A DNA stretch of 64,000 nt from Phytophthora colocasiae. Taxonomy: Eukaryota > Oomycota > Peronosporomycetes > Peronosporales > Peronosporaceae. The stretch covers positions 124,001 to 188,000 of the forward strand of contig JAGKQI010000094.1 of assembly GCA_018806915.1 (NCBI GenBank), in the 5' to 3' direction. The notes under the pieces were generated by a model. That model was given only the letters and a program-made list of their open reading frames with translations, had not been told where the DNA came from and searched no databases. Positions 60,301 to 64,000 of the stretch are shown in pieces. How positions within the stretch are numbered: position 1 is the stretch's first letter; every line of letters begins with the position of its first letter. The position numbers and the translations under genes were made by a program.

Positions 60301-61467
60301 CTATGCAGAGATGCTATCGAAAGATCTAGTGGAGTTCGAGTCCGAGCTCCCATCAGAAGTAACAGAGGATCCATAGACACTTGGCTGGACAGGCTTCTTG
60401 TAGACAAACTGCTGCCGTGCAGCTTCCTGTGTATCCATCCTCGTTGCTTGCACAAGGCATTTCACGCAGAAGTTGACCTTCCGTTGAGTCAATTCCAAGT
60501 CGGGTGTAATGAAACTCAACTTCTTGGAGATCTTGCACGAGCCACAAAGCTGTTGGAAGCACAATTTGCACTTGCTGTTGGATTTCCCTACGCTCAATCT
60601 TGAGGTTTTAAGTAGCTTCGAACACGTTGTACACACTGGTTCAGCCACTGGAGCTCCTCGTTCCTTTGCCTCGTCGTGTTTCTGCTCCAGTAGCCACGCC
60701 AACTTCTTCATTTGGCCGCAATACGAGTACTTCAAACCAGCCATTGTAGCTTGAACCATCCCCATAACAGCCATCACACGGATCATATCACCACCAGGAT
60801 CCATGATCCCCGTTCCACGACAATCTGTACGGTCAGGTCCTTCTTGATGGAAAATACCACAGAACGACATGTTCCCTCGCACTCTATTCGGTAGTTCATA
60901 GGCTTCGGGAAAGCTAACCGAGTGGAATAAATGATAACCCACTCGTTCTCCGTTCTTTAGACGGAGAATGCCAGAACTCTCGAGATAAACGTAGTCTCGG
61001 TTCCGTACTAAGCCAATAGAGTTGCCTGGAATATCAATCTCCATCCATTTCACAACTACCGAGCGAAATGGTTCGTCTACGGTTGGTTCAATGATGGTAG
61101 AGAGGACAGCGGCAGCACTGAAGTCGTCTAAGTACGAAGACTTGATACGCATGGCTTCCAGTGTGGGGCTTACAAGTCCAAACATGTTCTCATCCAGAGT
61201 TCCAGGTAGTGGTCCAACCATGAGTAGAGCTGGTAATTTCGAGTCAGGATTCGAGTTCTTCCGTTCGAGATACGTCGTGGTAGTTCCAGAGTTGGTGAAT
61301 TTCTTCCATCGGGTTAAATCCACTTGCTTGTCGATATTCAGGTGTTCTTCGTACTCTTCGAACTTGGCCAACACCAACTCGTCAGCGATGGAGATGAGCT
61401 TGGTACGTTCTTCAGCAGACAATTTGAGCTCCCCGAACGGATTCGTCGTGAAGCGCTTATTGTCCAT
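60301..61467 (-). CDS. START/FYVE-like protein, paralogue 2
   Basis: 388 residues, ATG at 61467. Co-linear with the neighbour at 58776-59939, with long identical runs in the START-like part (RGNMSFCGIFHQEGPDRTDC; MVQATMAGLKYSYCGQMKKL). The zinc region has CTTCSKLL, CKLCFQQLCGSCKI and FCVKCLV, again without RRHHCR. Differences concentrate at the N-terminus, just before the finger and in the Ser-rich tail, as expected of a fairly recent tandem duplication. Role inferred as lipid-binding adaptor. Confidence 0.8.
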   Translation of the reverse strand: MDNKRFTTNPFGELKLSAEERTKLISIADELVLAKFEEYEEHLNIDKQVDLTRWKKFTNSGTTTTYLERKNSNPDSKLPALLMVGPLPGTLDENMFGLVSPTLEAMRIKSSYLDDFSAAAVLSTIIEPTVDEPFRSVVVKWMEIDIPGNSIGLVRNRDYVYLESSGILRLKNGERVGYHLFHSVSFPEAYELPNRVRGNMSFCGIFHQEGPDRTDCRGTGIMDPGGDMIRVMAVMGMVQATMAGLKYSYCGQMKKLAWLLEQKHDEAKERGAPVAEPVCTTCSKLLKTSRLSVGKSNSKCKLCFQQLCGSCKISKKLSFITPDLELTQRKVNFCVKCLVQATRMDTQEAARQQFVYKKPVQPSVYGSSVTSDGSSDSNSTRSFDSISA

Positions 61468-61652
61468 TCTTGGTCGATTTCTGTAAATGAACTCTCCTCT
61501 TCGGAAGCAAATGTGTCAATGGGAAAGAGATGGTGAGGACGTAGATTCAAGTATTGCCTAACATTTGTCACGATGGGGTAAGTTTCTAATCATAGGGTCG
61601 ATCTTATCGAAGACTAGTTGGCATTTTTGTCAGATGGTATTGCTGAAGTCTT

Positions 61653-63194
61653 CTACGGTGTCGACGATAGCTTTCCACGGAGTACAATGACGCCTTCACC
61701 TTTCAACAGCACGCGGCCTGGTCCACCTGCCACGAGGTCCATGGTGATGTAACCACCTCGAACAGGTGTGAATTGCTGAGCTTTGATTGTGGTTTTCTTC
61801 AACAACGGAGCCCAGTACGGTCCGAGAGCACAATGCGCACTACCCGTCACCGGATCTTCATTCACACCGACACGAGGCGCGAAGAAGCGGCTTTGAATGT
61901 CCACATCCGACTCCTTGTCGGGCATTTCAGCCGTAACTGCAAACCCACGAACGTCCGACTTGGCCAGTAGGGAGAAATCCGGATTGAGACTGGAAAAAGC
62001 TTCGGGTGTCACACGAACGAGCAGGTCGGTAGTAGCTTGCTTTACGTCGACAATGGCGTTCATTTCGACGCCTAACGCCTCGGCAATCTCGTCCAGCGCA
62101 ACGTTGGGGTTTACGGGTGTAGCTGGCTGTTCAGGGAAATCCATCAGCACGAAAAGCTTTTGAGTTTCCGGTTGCACTTCAAAGCGACACACCAAAACGC
62201 CACTGAGCGTGTGGAAGTACAGTGTTTGACTGGTTTTCACGTGTCCAGCATCGTGTAAGACGAAAGCTGTGGACAACGTAGCATGTCCGCACAACTTCAC
62301 TTCAGCACCTTTAAGAAAATAGTAGCGTTAAAAAACAACATTCTCATGTTTGAGAAAGGAAAAATAGTGTAAAGTTACCTGGAGTAAACCAGCGCAAGTC
62401 GTACTCAAGAACATTGTCTGGCGTCTTGTCGGTACGCTCACGAGGAGCAGTGTACGCTGTTTCGCTCAAGTTGTTTTCCATAGCCACCCGTTGCATCCAT
62501 TCCGATACACCTTCCTTGTGGTACGTTGAAGGAGACAATAGCACCACTGCCGCCGGATTTCCTTGGAATGGCTCACTCGAAAATGCATCCACCTGGTAAA
62601 AAATCACGTTAGCATCTAAATGTGCAGCATCCTCAAAGAATTTCTTACCTGGACCATAGTTGGGCGTCTCGCTTTCTCGCAGTTGAGTTCCAGCTCGAAC
62701 CACGGGTCTTGACCATGAACAACCGGCGACAACCTGGTGACGGAGAAGCCACAGCTCACATAGAACCCCAGTAAATAAGCCTTGGAAATGAGCATAATGC
62801 GCTTCACTTGCGGCTGCGACTCGATGATGATATCCACGTATCGTTTCAGCATCTGAGCAGCGAGTCCTCGACGACGAAAAGCTTGATCCACTACTACTGA
62901 GTGGATGCAAAGCAGGGAACCATGAGCATCATGTTGACTCATGGACTCGTCATCAAGCTCGTCACTAGCTGTCAACGTGCCATTGACAAAGCCAACAAGG
63001 GATTCCGACTGATTGTCGTCCGAGGGGAGATATCCCACCCAGAAGAAGGGACCGGCATTTTTCTGACGGAAGCGAATACCAGACTCAGTGGCAGCCTCGT
63101 CAGCGGGGTAAGATGCTTTTTCGATAGCTGCAACACGTCGGATATCGTCTTCTTTGGTTAGGAGGGCGAGACGGAGGTGGTTCGTGCGGGACAT
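61653..63194 (-). CDS. Fusion protein: AANAT-like N-acetyltransferase + PhzF-family enzyme
   Basis: Three exons (63194-62649, 62592-62379, 62308-61653) with GT-AG introns of 56 and 70 bp give 471 residues in one frame. Residues 1-182 are a GNAT domain resembling arylalkylamine N-acetyltransferases (AIEKASYPADEAATESGIRF; SLLCIHSVVVDQAFRRRGLA, the acetyl-CoA loop). Straight after the first intron begins a PhzF domain: VDAFSSEPFQGNPAAVVLLS, NNLSETAYTA (with the catalytic-type Glu), KLCGHATLSTAF, and NEDPVTGSAHCALGPYW. PhzF proteins (Pfam PhzC-PhzF) are isomerase-like with mostly unknown substrates. Each part also has alternative in-frame extension to a stop inside its intron, so unspliced or two-gene products must be considered. 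No mitochondrial or secretion signal seen. Confidence 0.78.
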
Positions 63195-63414
63195 CGTGAA
63201 ATGAGGAATGATACATGTCGAAAAAGCTCATAAGACTCTAAAGTAGCAACCATGTGGATTTAATATTTAATTAAGTAAGGAAATATTGGTGTGGCATACA
63301 TTAGTTGTCGAACGAGGATAAATTCATGTTTTGATGAGCATTTCGATTAGAGGACCGACATTCACATGTATTTTTTCAAGACACCACAAGAAAAATAATC
63401 TCTATTCAAGCTAT

Positions 63415-64000
63415 TCAAGCTGAATCCACGGTTCCATCCGAACTTACGCTCATTTCACTGGTAAAGAACGTCTCACGTGCTACTGGTTGAACCGCTTGTT
63501 TGTATACAAATTGATGACAAGCAGCTTCCAATGTGTCCAAGCGGGAAGCTTTCATCAAACACTTGACACAGAACGTCACCTTCCGCTGGGTGAGTTCCAA
63601 GTCTGGCTCGATGAAGTGCAGTTTCTTGTGGACTTTACACGAGCCGCAAACTGCTTTAAAACATAATTTGCACGTAGAATCCGTCTTGCCGACTCTCAGT
63701 TTCGAACTCTTCGTGGGTTTCGAGCACGTGACGCACACGGGTTTAACCACTGGAGCGCTTCGTCCTCTAATCGACGCGTGTTTCTGTTCTAGCAACCACG
63801 CGAGCTTCTTCATCTGACCACAATAGGAATATTTAACACCAGCCATTGTAGCTTGAACCATTCCCATGACAGCCACCGTCCGGATTAGATCACCTTGAGG
63901 ATCCATCACTCCTTTTCCTCGACAGTCAGTGTTCTCTCCTTCTTGTCGGAAAATAGCAGAGAGCGACATATTCCCGCGAATTTTGTTCGGTAGTTTGTGA
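63415..64000 (-). CDS. START/FYVE-like protein, paralogue 3, cut by the window edge
   Basis: The C-terminal ~195 residues are present; the frame is open to the right edge (HKLPNKIRGNMSLSAIFRQE), so the start lies outside. The zinc region has CVTCSKPT, CKLCFKAVCGSCKV and FCVKCLM. It is more diverged than paralogues 1 and 2 (ENTDCRGKGVMDPQGDLIRT) and lacks one residue pair in the START-like end. Same orientation as the other two, but separated from them by the acetyltransferase-PhzF gene. Confidence 0.8.
   Translation of the reverse strand, partial: HKLPNKIRGNMSLSAIFRQEGENTDCRGKGVMDPQGDLIRTVAVMGMVQATMAGVKYSYCGQMKKLAWLLEQKHASIRGRSAPVVKPVCVTCSKPTKSSKLRVGKTDSTCKLCFKAVCGSCKVHKKLHFIEPDLELTQRKVTFCVKCLMKASRLDTLEAACHQFVYKQAVQPVARETFFTSEMSVSSDGTVDSA

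Noticed and set aside
1..64000. CRISPR arrays, bacterial operons, riboswitches or rRNA genes
   Set aside because: None seen; introns, LTR retrotransposons, eL34 and TOR show this is eukaryotic nuclear DNA.

Overview
The window looks like nuclear DNA of a plant-pathogenic oomycete close to Phytophthora. Genes are compact, with introns of roughly 50-115 bp (GT-AG). There are disrupted secreted RXLR-dEER/LWY-type effector genes, several START/FYVE-like proteins of a kind expanded in oomycetes, and a dense, nested mix of transposable elements between housekeeping genes. The species cannot be named from sequence alone.

Layout. 1-20.1 kb is repeat-rich: an intact pogo/Tigger-like transposon (967-2828), a FYVE/START-like gene (2956-4227), a Ty3/gypsy chromovirus on the minus strand (5147-11125, near-identical LTRs, frameshifted ORFs), a tail-to-tail pair of GARP/Myb-like transcription-factor genes (12.5-15.5 kb) with a piggyBac-like TTAA element in an intron of one, a second FYVE/START-like gene (15772-17298), and a PIF/Harbinger-like element (17965-20088) that itself holds a pogo-like MITE and a tRNA-derived SINE. 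20.1-26.6 kb holds a disrupted small membrane-protein gene, an unknown two-exon gene, an AAAP amino-acid transporter and ribosomal protein L34. An intact Tc1/mariner element with 200-bp terminal inverted repeats (26940-28506) separates these from a 9.6-kb intronless TOR kinase gene (28868-38485), followed by a convergent FYVE-finger gene. A second Ty3/gypsy chromovirus (41093-47938, identical LTRs) interrupts an older reading frame and carries an antisense ORF next to its 3' LTR. 48.3-54.8 kb is a housekeeping island: a tail-anchored LTA4H-like M1 aminopeptidase divergent from an ASNSD1-like protein, and an elongin-B-like gene divergent from a class II histone deacetylase. 54.9-57.8 kb holds two broken RXLR/LWY effector genes. 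58.8-64 kb holds three START/FYVE-like paralogues on the minus strand, with an acetyltransferase-PhzF fusion gene among them; the last paralogue runs off the window.

How the parts relate. The housekeeping genes form short divergent or convergent pairs without operon logic. The transposons fill intergenic space and in three cases sit inside other features (an intron, another transposon, an ORF). Best candidates for something undescribed are the roughly 300-residue insertion between kinase and FATC in TOR, the antisense leucine-zipper ORF in the second retrotransposon, the acetyltransferase-PhzF fusion, and the Cys-rich insert in the ASNSD1-like protein.
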